From Pleurodeles waltl (Eukaryota > Chordata > Amphibia > Caudata > Salamandridae): 64,000 nt of DNA. The stretch covers positions 351,424,339-351,488,338 of the forward strand of contig NC_090451.1 of assembly GCF_031143425.1 (NCBI RefSeq). Reading direction: 5' to 3'. The stretch's first letter is position 1, and the number at the start of each line of letters is the position of its first letter. Shown in pieces: positions 22,480 through 33,960 of the stretch. Under the pieces are notes generated by a model. That model made no database searches. It saw only the letters and a program-made list of their open reading frames with translations, and was not told the origin of the DNA. The position numbers and the translations under genes were made by a program.

Positions 22480-25455
22480 GGCTACCGGCAGCCACTCCCA
22501 TCTGGCTTTGGCAAGTGCTGTTTGGATTTGAATCGGGTGACTTCTTCGGTTGCCAAGAAGCTTCGGGGAAACATCTAGGGTGCCCCTCAAGATCATTGTG
22601 GGTTTTTCATCCATTATTGTGGGGGTGTTAGAGTGGAAAGGGATATCTGTCCCACTCTGGCCTGATAATCAAGATCCCCCATATCTCAAAGCGCGAAGCA
22701 AACACCAGAATGTGATCTACTATTTCTGCTGATTCCCAGGTTGTTAGGGTGGCTTCTGGGCATTTGTTGTCCTTCAGTGGTTGAAATTCTACAGTTGTTA
22801 AATCTGCTGAGGACAGGGCATTAAGCTCAAGAGTTGCTTTTAGGAGCCTCATGATGTTCCCTCTATTCAGGATGTTGTGGTTCGCCTGAGAGGTGTAGTG
22901 TGGTTGAAACCACAGCTTAAGGGTGAATCCCCTGTGCATTGATGGCAGTAATTGCTGAGGAGATGCATTATGTGCAAGTACCGTACTTGGTATTTTGTAG
23001 TGCACAAGAGGGTGTGGACAGAGAGTGGGACCTTCCGAGATGAATGCCCTGTCGGGTTTTTCCGGGCCTTGAAATAACAGACTGTGATTCCCATGGAGGG
23101 GAATAACTGTAAGCGTGGGCGAGTCTTGCCTTTGAGAGATGGCAAGTTTTTCCACAACTGAGCGGTCTTCGGTACCAGCATTTACTATTAGCCTACAGTT
23201 TGAAGAATAACCAGTTACTTGTTTCACTGTGTCAGTTCTTGGGGGATCTGCATTGGGGGGGTTGATGCCCTTGGCCGGATGTGTAAGCTATTGACCTGGC
23301 ATTAGTTTGTTGGTTGCGGGTCCTCTCTGTGGTGGGAGGGCTGTGTGATGATATTGTGATTGCATCACTTGGCGTTGGATGAGAGACTGTGTGGGAGATG
23401 TGGGTCTGGAGCGATATTTGTCCCGGCTGTGGTCTGTGATTGGTTGAGTTCTGTCGGACTAGTTTGGTCTGTATGAGATTATAATATAGACCTTTCCCTT
23501 TTATGGTGGGGGCGGGTTGTTTGTCAATATTATCTTGATCTCTGAGGTTGCACCATGTGGTTCCGGCGAAGTTGCTCTGGATTGGGGATGAGCTGTTAAT
23601 TGTTTTTGATCCTCTTGCGAACCTGTTGCCCCCGTGCAATGGCAGCCTGATGAAAGCTTATTGTTGATTCGTTTTGGGGAGGGTGGTGTCATCTGACATT
23701 GATGCTGACAGGGATGAATCTGCCTGGTCAGACGGGCTGCTGCAGTTCCGGATGGTGATGTCTTTGTCGATCTTCATTGGGGCTGCATTGGCAGGTTGTT
23801 TAGCGAAGATGGTATATATCTTTTTACATGACCCATCTTTCTGATCGCGTTGCTTCTTCCTGGCTTTCTTTAAGCATTTGTGTTGTCTTTTCAATAGTTT
23901 TGGCTGGGAGGTTTCGTTGCTGATCCAGATTTGCCCTTCTGGTGCAACTTCTTTGAGAGGCGACTCAGAGGCAGGTTTGGGCTGAATCATAGGTATTTGT
24001 AAGTCGCAGATCAGCTTGTGTTGGCTGGTGTTCACCTCCAGTTTTTGGGTAAAGATTACAGTTGGCGATTATATTATTGCTTCCTGATATCTGGCGGACT
24101 GCAACGTTTTAAAAATATTTGACAGACTATCTGGAAGTACTGCTAGTTTGTCAATGACTGGGCAGCAGGCACATTGACCTTGGTTCGGTGTGGGGCCTGC
24201 CTGTGGTCCCACTATCAAAGATGTAAGGATTTACATTTTTTTTTTGTTCATTTCTGCAATTCACTCGGCCATTAGGTTCATTATATCAATCTGTGTATCC
24301 AGCTTGTCCGACTGGAAATTTAGGACTTCAAAGGATGATCGCAGGGTTGCAAGTAGGCTGTCCCACCACAACGGGACAGTTGGTTCTTGGTTGTCTGCTT
24401 GATCGAGTGCTTGTGTTTGGTCTTTCCCTGTAGTTTGATTGTGCTTCCACAGAAGGAAAGAAGTTTGGTAAGCGCAGCTAGTTGCCGTCCTGCCTAGGTG
24501 TGCCCTGCGTTAGATGGTATACTGTGGGGGTCCTTGTATCAGGGGATGACTGTGTGTCCCTGGGCAGGAGGGTTGCCAGCGTGTGATCGCCTTTAACTCC
24601 GTCAGGGCATAATACGACCATCTTTATTCCACATGCTCTGTGAGATTGGACTGCCAATTTTTTAGTAATATTACCTGAAGCTGGACTTTTGGAGTGATTT
24701 GAGGGGTGGATGTCCTCCATATGGAGGGTTTTAACTTGGGCATTGTTTAAGAGGAAAAGAGAGCAGGACCAAAGTTCATCTGTATGCAGGCTGTGCAAAG
24801 GCTGTTTTACTGGGTTTGCTCCTGAAGGGCTGAATGCTGTGGGAGCCTAAACTGAACCTTGCTTTGAGGAAAGTAGATGAAAATTATCGTTGTAAAAGTG
24901 CGGTGGGCTTGAGTTACCATTTCTGTAGTTTTTACGGGGCCAAATTTCCATGGTGACCTTAACATTTGATGTGAACCTCTTAAACTACTTGTTTCCAGTG
25001 AGGTGCTCCTCTTGACTGGGGAGTGCAGAGACTTCGTCTGGGATAGAGTATATTGGGGCCATTGGATCCTTCAAGAAAGGGAACAGCTTTAATGTTCCGA
25101 TTCTTGGCTGTGACAGAAGCACCAACTCAGTTGCAATGTTTCCAGTTGTTTCCTTGCTGAGTGCTGGATGGAGCTTCAAGTTGGACTTCTTCCGTGGCTT
25201 AGTTGCAATTTGCTGCTGGTTCTTGCCGGATCTCATGCTTCGACTCTTAGGCTCTACTGATGGGATTTCAGAGTTGTTTGAAAGTAGATTGCGGTACGCA
25301 GATCTGAGAAAGTCTGAAGAGGTGGAGGTGGGGATCAGAGGGGGGAGCCACACCTGGCCACAAGCAGCACCAAGGTCTAGCTTAGCCGCTTCTGTGGAAC
25401 GAGGCTCAGCGTACTTATAGGGGGTACGGATGCCACCCATGCCCTGCTGGGTCAC
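22480..25455 (-). pseudogene. LINE ORF1 region (broken)
   Basis: From about 25455 downward the minus strand encodes a series of broken frames: 156 codons at 24985-25455, 106 at 24478-24798, 125 at 23658-24035, 135 at 23232-23639 and 199 at 22628-23227. The segment at 24200-24360 reads as a possible short coiled coil (SFEVLNFQSDKLDTQI..MN). The segment near 23900 is Lys-rich (KRQHKCLKKARKKQR) and could bind RNA. The frame assignments are consistent with one long ORF1 disrupted by indels. I recognise no named domain with confidence. Confidence 0.5.
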
Positions 25456-25590
25456 CTCGGCTGCGGCCTGTTGTTACTATTGCTGTACAGATCGGTGGAG
25501 TGCTCAGTAGGTGCTTGGTGAGTGCTTAGTAAGATGCTTGGTGATTGTGCCTGGTGTTGTGCCGCGTACGCAGGTGTTTTCATGTTTGAT

Positions 25591-26100
25591 TGTGAAGATG
25601 ATAGCTCACTCGGCTCTTCTCTTTCTGGGCATCTTCTGGGTTTTCCTAGAATTAGATCTTAGGGTGAGCGTCACTGCTCCTGCGCCACATCTCCTCCCTC
25701 TCTACCCCCTTTGCTGGTAAGAGAGTGGGAGGGGCACAAGCACAGGGGAGCTGGAGCGAGATCAGAAGATCGATATAGTCAAACAGAGACAAAGCCAAGG
25801 TTCAAGATTCGATATTCAACAAGCCTATGAGAGGCTTAACATATCGGTTTGTGAAGATGGTGGCTCTCCCGGCTCTTCTCTTTCTGGGCGTCTGGGTGTC
25901 TTCTAGGATTTCCTGAAAATGTAGACCTTGGGGTGTTCCAAACTATTCCTGCACCGCCTACCCCAGCTAGCTACCCCTTTTGCTGGTAGAGGGTGGGAGG
26001 GGCACTCAGGAGCTGGATCAGTAGTCAGTAAAATCAGTGTGATCAGAGACAGAAACAAAGCCAAGGTTCGATGTTCACCAGGCCTATGTGGGGCTTAGAA
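25591..26100 (-). repeat. Two tandem ~255-bp monomers at the LINE 5' end
   Basis: Unit 1 (25591-25849) and unit 2 (25850-26100) both begin TGTGAAGATGRTRGCTC followed by GGCTCTTCTCTTTCTGGGC. Both carry a TTTGCTGGTAGAGxGTGGGA block and an ACAAAGCCAAGGTTC block, and end in a CAxGCCTATGxGxGGCTTA motif. They sit exactly where the 5' UTR/promoter of the minus-strand LINE should be, reminiscent of the tandem promoter monomers of rodent L1. Promoter function is inference. Confidence 0.8.
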
Positions 26101-27766
26101 GTTGAAGAGTTAAAAGCAAGTTGGGTTAAGTTGGTTAGTTTTGAACTTTTCTTCTTTTTGAGGAAGGAGGCAGGAGGACAATGAGCGTTGGCGGCAGCAG
26201 CAGCTGCTCGGGTCAGCTGAGTTCAGCTGGAGTCTTCTGGGTTAAGCAACCCCAAACACCAAGCACCAGCACTGGCAACACCAATGCCAGTACCAGTAGG
26301 GTTGGGAGGAAGTCAGGGGGGCAGTCAAGCCGGCGGTGGACCAGCGCGTTTCCCCCCCCCCCCCTCAGCTTGGACAATCAGTGCGGGGGGACAGTGCCGC
26401 TACGCCCATGCCCGCTTTGACTCACATGTTCTTCTTCTTTTCTCCTGTCCTCCTTCTTCCCGTCGCTGTGGTGCTGCTGTATCTCCAGGCGAAAAGGGAG
26501 CGGACAGTGGAAAGGACGCTGAAAGCGCTGATGGTGGCGGGCTGGGTCGCTAAACGGCGTATGGGCTACTGTGAGCTGAGAGCCACAAGGAGCTGGTGCC
26601 TCCTACACCACGCTATGCTCTCCGTCCGTCGGTCCATCAGCCACGTTCCACGTCAAATGAAAACAGCCAATGTTTCATTTCACCTGGTGCTCACTCTTCA
26701 GGCTCTCCTTCCCATGGTCTGGGGCTCCAGACACTGCTATCCTCCCTTTCTTCGTTCTTCCTTCTTCTTGGCGGGCGACACAGGAAGCAGCACTGCTGGA
26801 GCCTAAACAATTCAATTAACTGCATACAGAGTGTGAACTAAGTTGTAATGGGCTATACACCTCCTTCCTGCTATGGTCAGCATCACACCTCCCTCCTCCT
26901 ATGACTGAGACCCTGAATCTATGGTCTCTAACACACAGCAGGTTTTATGCTAGGATTAAACACTTGTGGCTTAATTTCAGAGGTAAACAGCTCAACCTCT
27001 TTTTAATTCCTACCCCTTTTTCGGAGAAAATAAATCCAGTGAGTGCAGCAGGCTCATCTGCATACATTTAATCCCTGTAGCCGCCAGGCTACATTGTTTA
27101 CCCCGTACTTACCCCATACCTTCCGTGTTTGGGGTCAAGGGCAACAAGTTGTTATGTTTACTTTGTCCTTGGGACAAGTAGGCCCAACCCTCTGCAGCAC
27201 AAACCCTTTGGCTCCCTGTTTACAGAGTGGAACTCTCTACAGTTGAGGTAATGTGTTTCCAAAAGATAATGCTGTTCGAACTTGTATTTATGGTTCATTA
27301 TTTGAAAGCCTTGATTATTAGGGTGAGTGCTGTAAATAAATGTTTTAAGGTCACACTTCACTACTGACGTTGGTTCCAGTACAAAAAAAAACAGCTGTGT
27401 ATACACGTTTGAAAACTTTAGGCTATGAGGCTAAGTATAATGCTCCCAGAATGCTCTCTGATTAGATGCAAATGAAGTGTCATTTAGTAAAATGTGTTGA
27501 TGCATGCTAGTATTTCCCAAAAATATTTCTAATGGAAAATCAGTGTAACCATTTTCAACACAAGTATGGGAAGCATGAAAATAAACAAACACTGACAAAG
27601 CCAACTGATCTGACATATTTTTATAAGTCTTTTAGTTTCATCAATGCGTGTCTTGTTTTGACATGGCTTTTGTAACCCTTTATTGTTGTGGGAGCTACCA
27701 GGCCCTCAACATTGTAACAAACACTGCCAAAAAAAACCCAAAATGTTTTGAACTCTAAAAGCACAC
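26101..27766. other. Intron 1 with an unrecognised GC-rich segment (26160-26820)
   Basis: From about 26160 to 26820 the DNA is unusually GC/CpG-rich for this region. It carries overlapping + strand ORFs of 79 (26181-26420), 89 (26284-26553) and 156 codons (26336-26806). The first is Ser/Thr/Gly-rich after a methionine (MSVGGSSSCSGQ). None has a recognisable domain. It could be the end of a GC-rich transposon or a processed sequence. From 26820 to 27766 the DNA is ordinary AT-rich intron. Confidence 0.35.
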
Positions 27767-27774
27767 GTTGCCAC

Positions 27775-27909
27775 CAGTGGCATAACAAAGGCCCTGCAGC
27801 CGCCCTCCAGGGGGCCCCTTTAGCACAGCACCTGCCCTGAGTGAGTCTGGAGAGGGGGCTCCTCCATGTTCTTTGCAAAGGGGCACCCTCCAGTTTCGTT
27901 ACGTCACTG
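27775..27909. mobile_element. hAT-type MITE (135 bp)
   Basis: The termini are CAGTGGCATAAC on the left and GTTACGTCACTG on the right, which are inverse apart from two transitions. The flanks are 8 bp each, GTTGCCAC (27767-27774) and ATTGCCAC (27910-27917), matching at 7 of 8. CAGTG-type ends with an 8-bp target duplication are the hallmark of hAT elements. There is no coding capacity. Confidence 0.8.
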
Positions 27910-28076
27910 ATTGCCACTGTAGTTCCTGACACTGAACAAAACTACTTTGTGTGCCAATATGCTCCTTGTGGAAGAGCAGAATGCAATCCCTCACAGTAAA
28001 GCCAGCCAAAAGAGAGAGAAATAGAAGTTTTTATTAAACAAAATGTCTTTGTTAACACCAGACCTAATTAGGGACC

Positions 28077-28691
28077 AAGACCCACATGTAGGTAGCTTTT
28101 TGCATGTCACAAACAGTGACTTTCGCTGTTTGCGACGTGCAAAAAGCACATTGCGATGCACAAACCCAGTTTTGCGATTCAGTAACCTGGTTACCGAATC
28201 GCAAAACGGGTTTGCGAGTCGCAATTAGGAAGTGGTGTTCCCTTCCTAATTGCGACTCGCAGTGCAATGTAGGATTGTTTTGTGACCGCTGGCGCAAACC
28301 AATCGCAGTTTGCACCCATTTCAAATGGGTGCTAACACTTTCGCAAAAGGGAAGGGGTCCCCATGGGACCCCTTTCCCATTGTGAATGTCACTGTAAACA
28401 TTTTTTCTGAAACAAAAACGTTTCATTTTTCATTTTTGTAATGCATCTCGTTTTCCTTTAAGGAAGCAGTCACAGACATGGTGGTCTGCTGTCTCCAGCA
28501 GGCCACCATCCCTGTGAGGGCCGCTATTCGCAAGGGGGTCGCAAATTACGACCCACCTCATCATTATTCACTAGGTGGGCATTTGCGAAGCCCTTGCGAA
28601 TCACAGTTGGTGTCAGGGACACCATCCTACATTCGGATTTGCGACTCGCAATTTGCGGGTCGCAAATCTGAACCTACCTACATGTGGCCCC
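28077..28691. mobile_element. Palindromic CpG-rich MITE (copy 2)
   Basis: The ends are CCCACATGTAGGTAGC (left) and the inverse CTACCTACATGTGGCCCC (right). The interior has the same style as copy 1: alternating TTTGCGA / TCGCAAA palindromes, an AATTGCGACTCGC block, and a CCCATGGGACCCC-like centre. It is clearly related to the 2.6-kb copy but diverged. There is no ORF. The left boundary is uncertain by a few bases. Confidence 0.65.
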
Positions 28692-29989
28692 AAATTCTTA
28701 AAGAAAGTCACAAAAGTGCACCCATGGTATATGTCGTACCCCTATAAAATATTTGTGAACTGTATTTTAGCATGGGTAAATACGCATGTGTAGATTTGCT
28801 CATGTGAAAATCTATTGAGCATCTGCAAGTTCATTTTCCCTCCGGCCACTTTCTTCCCAACCCTGGAAGAAGTTCTAATTCTGCCATTGTCAGGAGTAAA
28901 TGTCCAACCTTTCTTATTATGGGAAAATATTAGAGAGAAGCTGGTGAAAATCTTTAAAACGTGCAGGTTAGTAGGTTTGCAGACTCAAAGGCAATCCAGC
29001 CCTGGAACTATTGCTTACTGCTTCCTCCAGCCCCAGTATGCAGATCTGCAGAAAGGTGGCAAAATAAGGAAATTGCTACAGTAGGGACTGAAACTGCAAG
29101 TATTCAAGCCCTATTATGGTAGTAGCCCTGGCATAATCAGAGAGGCTATTATCAGAGCTCTTACATAATGAGATTGCTACCATAATTTGTCGCCACACTA
29201 CATGGCACCAAAGGGACAAGTAGATCTTTTTACAGGACAAGTAGATTTGAGAAGCAACCTGTCCCCTGGACAAGTAGATATTTTAATAAATTCCACACCC
29301 CTGAAGTTTCTTGTTGGGACACCACTGGTCCACTCTTCCTCCTACTACCCAAGGCATCGCACTTGTGAGCACCTCCTCCTTGCACTCCTCCCTCTCCTGC
29401 TCATCTCTTGACGGCTTGGTTAGCCTTTGTCTGAACAGCTCACATTAACCACAATGCAAATGGGGAAGTCAAGGGCCCAGAAGGCGACACAACTGACCCT
29501 GCTTAGTTAAAAATGTCAGAGCATCTTGATTGGCCTCCTTTTACCAAATCCTGCACCTAGCTATCACACTCGGGATCCATGAAGACTCTGTAATCCATCC
29601 AGAACACATTGTTCCTTTTTCTTGGCTTCTCATATTTAAATGCCTGTATTGATTGTTTCATCTTTTCAGAGATGCTGTATTTATCTGTGTCTCATGGTGA
29701 GTATCTGGGTAAACACTTTCTAGATCACAGTTCCATCATGGTGGTAATGGATTAGGTTAGCCACCGGTCCAGACATCGAAGCTACAGTTCGGGTTGTTGG
29801 AGGACTCCGCAATAAGGTCCACCATATGCAAAGTTATTGTAGACTATTTTGAGGTAAACTGTGGATCCACACTGTCCCCATTAGTTAAATGACCAGCATT
29901 TAAAGTAGTTATACCTGGCTGTTACATCCATGCAAAGGTGGGCAGTCGTAGGGTGTTGAACAAACATTTTTACCAGGGATGCTGCTAAA
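28692..29989. other. Intron 1 DNA; a short triplicated motif only
   Basis: No gene was recognised. The dodecamer GGACAAGTAGAT occurs three times at 29214-29225, 29235-29246 and 29268-29279. It is probably the end of an unidentified repeat. Confidence 0.4.
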
Positions 29990-30026
29990 CAAGCCCTCTT
30001 GGTTGCAACTGAGGAATATATTTCTC

Positions 30027-30131
30027 TTATTGGAATGCTGTGCTCCCTGAGTGTCCCCTCATACACTGCCAAAACTGTCAATGCCACTGTCATTCCGAAT
30101 CTGATAAGTCTAACAAACTTCTGGTCACTAG
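30027..30131 (+). repeat. 105-bp block, copy 1 (abuts L1/Tx1-like RT)
   Basis: This block starts TTATTGGAATGCTGTGCTCC and ends TTCTGGTCACTAG. It is almost identical to 32560-32666: I count one substitution and a 2-base insertion. Sequence similarity stops abruptly at both ends. On the right it is joined directly to a 5'-truncated LINE RT fragment. Confidence 0.85.
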
Positions 30132-31310
30132 ACTAACTCAGTTCTACAGCACTGCAGCTGCTTCTGGTCTGGTACCACAATCCTTGTGGAAAGCACTGTT
30201 CGTATTGCTTCCCAAGCAGGGAAAGAGACCCTTTGGGAGTCTGTTCTTATAGAACCCTGGCAGTACTTAAATTAGGCTATGAAATACTTGGTCAAATCCT
30301 GGTGAGTCAGTTAATCACTTGCTTACTAGAGATGATCCATTCATACCTGGTAGATCCACCTGCCTCAATATAAGGTGATTATTCTGCATCATGGAGGCGG
30401 CTCTCCTTTTGAGGCCCTGCTTAATTTGCTTAGTTTTGGACCTACAGATACCGTGACACTCTACAGTGGCCCTATCTGTTTGCAATACTGAAATAATTTG
30501 ATCCAATGGTTTATCTTGTTGCCAGTGCCAAATTGTTATACAGTGTATCTGCTTCCAGGCTTGTGATAGGCAAGTTAATTTTGGGTGCATTTCCTGTCCA
30601 TAGGTGCAGGTGGCAGATGTCCACATGCTTTCTCTCGTTTGTCCTCGCCTTACCGCCATGAAATGGCACACACAGAGTCCGGACGGGGGCATCCTGTCTC
30701 TGATACCACACATGGGGCCTCACTATAAGCCAGCAACTTGCTCGTATACATTACTCATGCGCAGTGATATTTCTCCTCTATCTGAAATCGTCAAGGAATT
30801 TGTAACCATGTTGGCCTGGGGGTTAATTGGGACACTCTGTTTCTACTGTATCCAAATTGCTGGACATGGGTAAGGAGGGCACTGCATGGTCACCAACATT
30901 GTTCTGGTATCTTTGTGTCTGCATATTCCATAGCAGCAGTGATTGGAAAGAAAGCTTAACAAAAGAGTCTTTGCATGCATAAGTGAAGTTCTGGAAATCG
31001 CTCCCTATCTCCTCCTTTGACGCAATCGCTTTATCCAACATGATTATGTTTCCTAGGCTACTTATCACTTCACATACCTCCCTCTTCTGCTTCTAAGAAT
31101 GTTTATAACTTCCTGAACCAACTGCTAGGGCAGCTAATCTAGTGTGCAGTTAGACATAGAATTTCCCTGTCCAAACTGAGACTACTGCTCCTCCAGGACG
31201 GACTGGGTTCTCCTGATTTCAAACTAGTATCTAACAGCTGAGTTACAATAGGCCTCCTACTTGTTAGCCAGTCGGCTGTTAGAAGAGATTCTAGTCCCCC
31301 CCCATGCAGA
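30132..31310 (+). pseudogene. L1/Tx1-like LINE RT fragment (decayed)
   Basis: Broken frames on the + strand preserve the order of an L1/Tx1-group RT. LTQFYSTAAASGLVPQSLWK followed by ALFVLLPKQGK matches the block before the (S)YRPISL motif. Next come LKLGYEILGQILVSQLI, PYLFAILK, a degenerate substitute for the YADD region near 30740-30770, and C-terminal SKLRLLLLQDGLGSPDF near 31160-31220 (compare the LPxxxGGLGLPDF block). Many stops are present. The 5' part is missing, replaced by the 105-bp block. The 3' side is cut by an LTR-like element. Confidence 0.65.
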
Positions 31311-31314
31311 GGTT

Positions 31315-32450
31315 TGTAGAAAAGTGCCCCTTTTTGACATGGTCACTCCCACTTTATGTCTGGTATTCGATGCAATTCTGAAAGTGCACTGGGTTCCTGC
31401 TAATTAGGTCCACAGTGCCAGATCTTTTTCCCTAAAACTGTGTAATTGTTCCCCAAATGGCAATACCTTTGGTCCACCTGTAAGTCTTTAGTAAATGGTA
31501 CCCCAGGTACCTAGGGCACGTGTACCAAAAAAAGGTCCCCAAGGGCTGCAGCATGCATTGTGCCACTCCCAAGGACACCCTCACCTAGCACATGCAGATT
31601 GCTTGTCTTGGTGCAGTTAAAAGTGAAAACACAACATGGCACACAGCCCGTGTGCTATGTCCCCTAACAGTGCATGCAGTATGTGTAAGTCACTCCTACA
31701 GCAGGCCTTACAGCTCTAAGGCAGGGTGCATTATATTACATGTGTGAACATATCTGCAAAAGGAGAGGTGCCCCTGCTATGTCTTTGAGTCTTAGACATA
31801 GTGAGTGAACAGGGAAGCCATTTGTAAGTACATGTGCTGGACACTGGTCACTGTGACTACCCCAGCTGCATGATGGCTTCACTGAGAATAGGGATGTTTG
31901 GTGTCAAACATCTTGTGTTAACAAACCCTCACTGATGCCAGTGATTAATTTGTTAATACATGCACCCAGAGGGCACCTTAGAGGTACCACCTGAAAACCT
32001 ACCAACTACCCCTGTGGCGACTGGCTAACTTTAGCCAGCCTGCCACCACCATACAAGATTCTGGCCCCCTAGGGTGAGAGATGTTGCTCTCAGGCAGTCC
32101 GAGACAAAGCCTGCTCTGGAAGGTGTGTTTGCACACTTCACTCAACAGGATGACATGTGAACCTGTATTCCAAGGCAGGGGGCTTCAAAGAAGCCTGCCG
32201 CCCTTGGTATGCAGATCTGACTTCACTTGCAAGAGAGTTGCTGACCAAATCCGCCTCCCCCTAGCCCATTTGGCACGTGGACAGGCAGGAAATTAAGTAT
32301 TCAGGGAGATGCGTCCACCCCTCAGGTCATCTTGATGTTGGCAGATTTAGGAACTCTGAACAGGGTTATATTTTGCCCACTCCCCAAAGGAAGTGGTCAT
32401 ATAGGCAGTGTAGTGACCCCAGGGGGTAAGTATCCCATTGTCCTGACCTA
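31315..32450 (+). mobile_element. Truncated LTR fragment related to family A
   Basis: It begins TGTAGAAAAGTGCCCC and then follows the family-A layout on the + strand: a GCACTGGGTTCCTGCTAATTA core, GGTACCCCAGGTACCTAGGG, GGGCTGCAGCATGCATTGTG, CAGGCCTTACAGCTCTAAGG and GAGAGGTGCCCCTGCTAT. A CCCACTCCCCAAAGGAAGTG block lies near 32378. No 3' terminus of the CCTACA type was found. The end is approximate. Confidence 0.6.
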
Positions 32451-32559
32451 TTCCCAGTACTCACCTTAAGTCCAGGAGACTGGTCCCATAAGCCGCTGTG
32501 CTGTACCTGTTTGCCGTCTTTGTTTTTCCTCCATAGAATAACATTGCAGCTTCCAAAAA

Positions 32560-32666
32560 TTATTGGAATGCTGTGCTCCCTGAGTGTCCCCTCATACACT
32601 GCCAAAACTGTCAATGCCACTGTCATTCCGAAGCTGATAAGTCTAACAAAAACTTCTGGTCACTAG
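32560..32666 (+). repeat. 107-bp block, copy 2 (abuts DIRS RT)
   Basis: Near-identical to 30027-30131. On the right it is followed, after about 10 bp, by a 5'-truncated DIRS reverse-transcriptase fragment beginning VPKKDGG. No inverted repeats, tRNA-like promoter boxes or poly(A) tail were seen in it. Confidence 0.85.
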
Positions 32667-33960
32667 CATACTCTAGTGCCAAAGAAGGATGGAGGACTTC
32701 TCCCTGTCTTAAATCTGCACCTTCTCATCCTCTTCCTGAAAAAGGAGAAGTGAAAAATGCTCACACTCACCCAAGCCCTGTCTGTCCTGAACCCAGGAGA
32801 CTGGATTGTAGCTTTGGACTTGGAGGACACCTATGTCCACATCTCCGTTCTGCCTGCCCGCAGGCGTTTCCTGTGGTTCATGGTGAACCCAAGGGCACTT
32901 TCAGTCTGCTGTGCTTACTTTCGACCTGACCTGTGCCCCTCAGTTGTACACGAAAGTGATGGTGGTGGTTGCAAGTCATGTGCAGAGGTCGGGGGTTCCA
33001 GTCTTTTGCTAGCTCGACAATTAGCTGCTGAAGACGGGCTCGCCTCAGCAGTTGTCTCCTACCTTCAGACTACGATGCACTTCCTGCACTTGCTGGGGGT
33101 CACTGAGGTTTGCTGAAGTTGCATCTGACTCCCACTCAGACGCTACCTTTCATCGAACCTGTTTTGGACACAGTGCTGGTTCGGGCCTTAGCTCCTGAGT
33201 CCAGGATATTCAGGCTATGATTCCAATGTTTCAGCCTTTATCTTGGATTCCGGTGAGACTTACTCTGAAGCTGTTAGACCGCAAGGCTTTCTGCATCCTG
33301 CTTGTTACTGATGTCCTTTGGCATATGAGTTCTGCAGTGGAACCTGAAGGCCAGTGGATGCAGCATCAGGGGAATCTCTGACGTGATCCAGAACTCTGAG
33401 GGTTTGCCAAAGATCTGCAGTGGTGGCTAACGAACTGTGATTTGGTCAGTGGCAGACCTATCTCCCTTTCCCCCAACCAGATCCGACTGTAGTGACAGCT
33501 ATGTCACTCCTGGCCTTGGAAGGTCATCTGGAAGTGGTGGAGATAAGAGGACACTGGTTTCCGGCTTGTCAGAGCTCCACATGAACCTGCTGGAGCTTTG
33601 GTAGATCTGCTTGGCATTGAAAGCCTTTCGATTAGGGGAAGACTGGTGCAAGTGTTCACGGACAACACCACCACCATGTGGTACTGCAACAAATAGGGTG
33701 GGGTGGGGTGGGGTCGTGGACCCTCTGTCAAGAGGCTCTGCGTCTTTGGACATGGTTGGAATGTCACCACATTTCCCTTGCGGTTCAACACCTGGTGGGC
33801 TCTCTGAACACCAGGGCTAACGAACTCAACCGAAGATGCCTAGCGTATCACAAATGTCTTCTCCATCCGGAAGTGGTGCAAGGTCTTTTTCAGCATTGGG
33901 GAGAGCTTTGCTTATATCTGTTCACCTCTGCCAAGAGCACACAATGTCAGCAGTTTTGAG
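32667..33960 (+). pseudogene. DIRS-type RT/RNase H fragment (decayed)
   Basis: On the + strand, VPKKDGG (32676-32696) leads into LTQALSVLNPGDW and then VALDLEDTYVHI (32808-32843), the DIRS version of the DLKDAYFHI RT motif. The catalytic box near 33007-33021 reads C-stop-L-D-N where YLDD is expected. RNase H traces follow: an ELHMNLLEL block near 33570, a TDN-containing strand near 33660 and NTRANELNRR near 33805-33840. Frameshifts and stops make it non-functional. It is 5'-truncated exactly at the 107-bp block. Confidence 0.8.

Larger units (their letters stand above)
19080..26100 (-). mobile_element. Near full-length APE-type LINE, inactivated
   Basis: Read on the minus strand from about 26100 down to about 19080, the order is two tandem 5' monomers, an ORF1 region with frame breaks, an AP endonuclease, a reverse transcriptase and a C-terminal Cys/His-type tail. 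About 7 kb of LINE structure is present, but frameshifts and stops break both ORFs, so it is dead. The clade was not determined with certainty; the RT and endonuclease motifs resemble the CR1/Jockey/I assemblage rather than L1. It lies antisense to CEP89 in intron 1. The 3' terminus is approximate. Confidence 0.85.
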
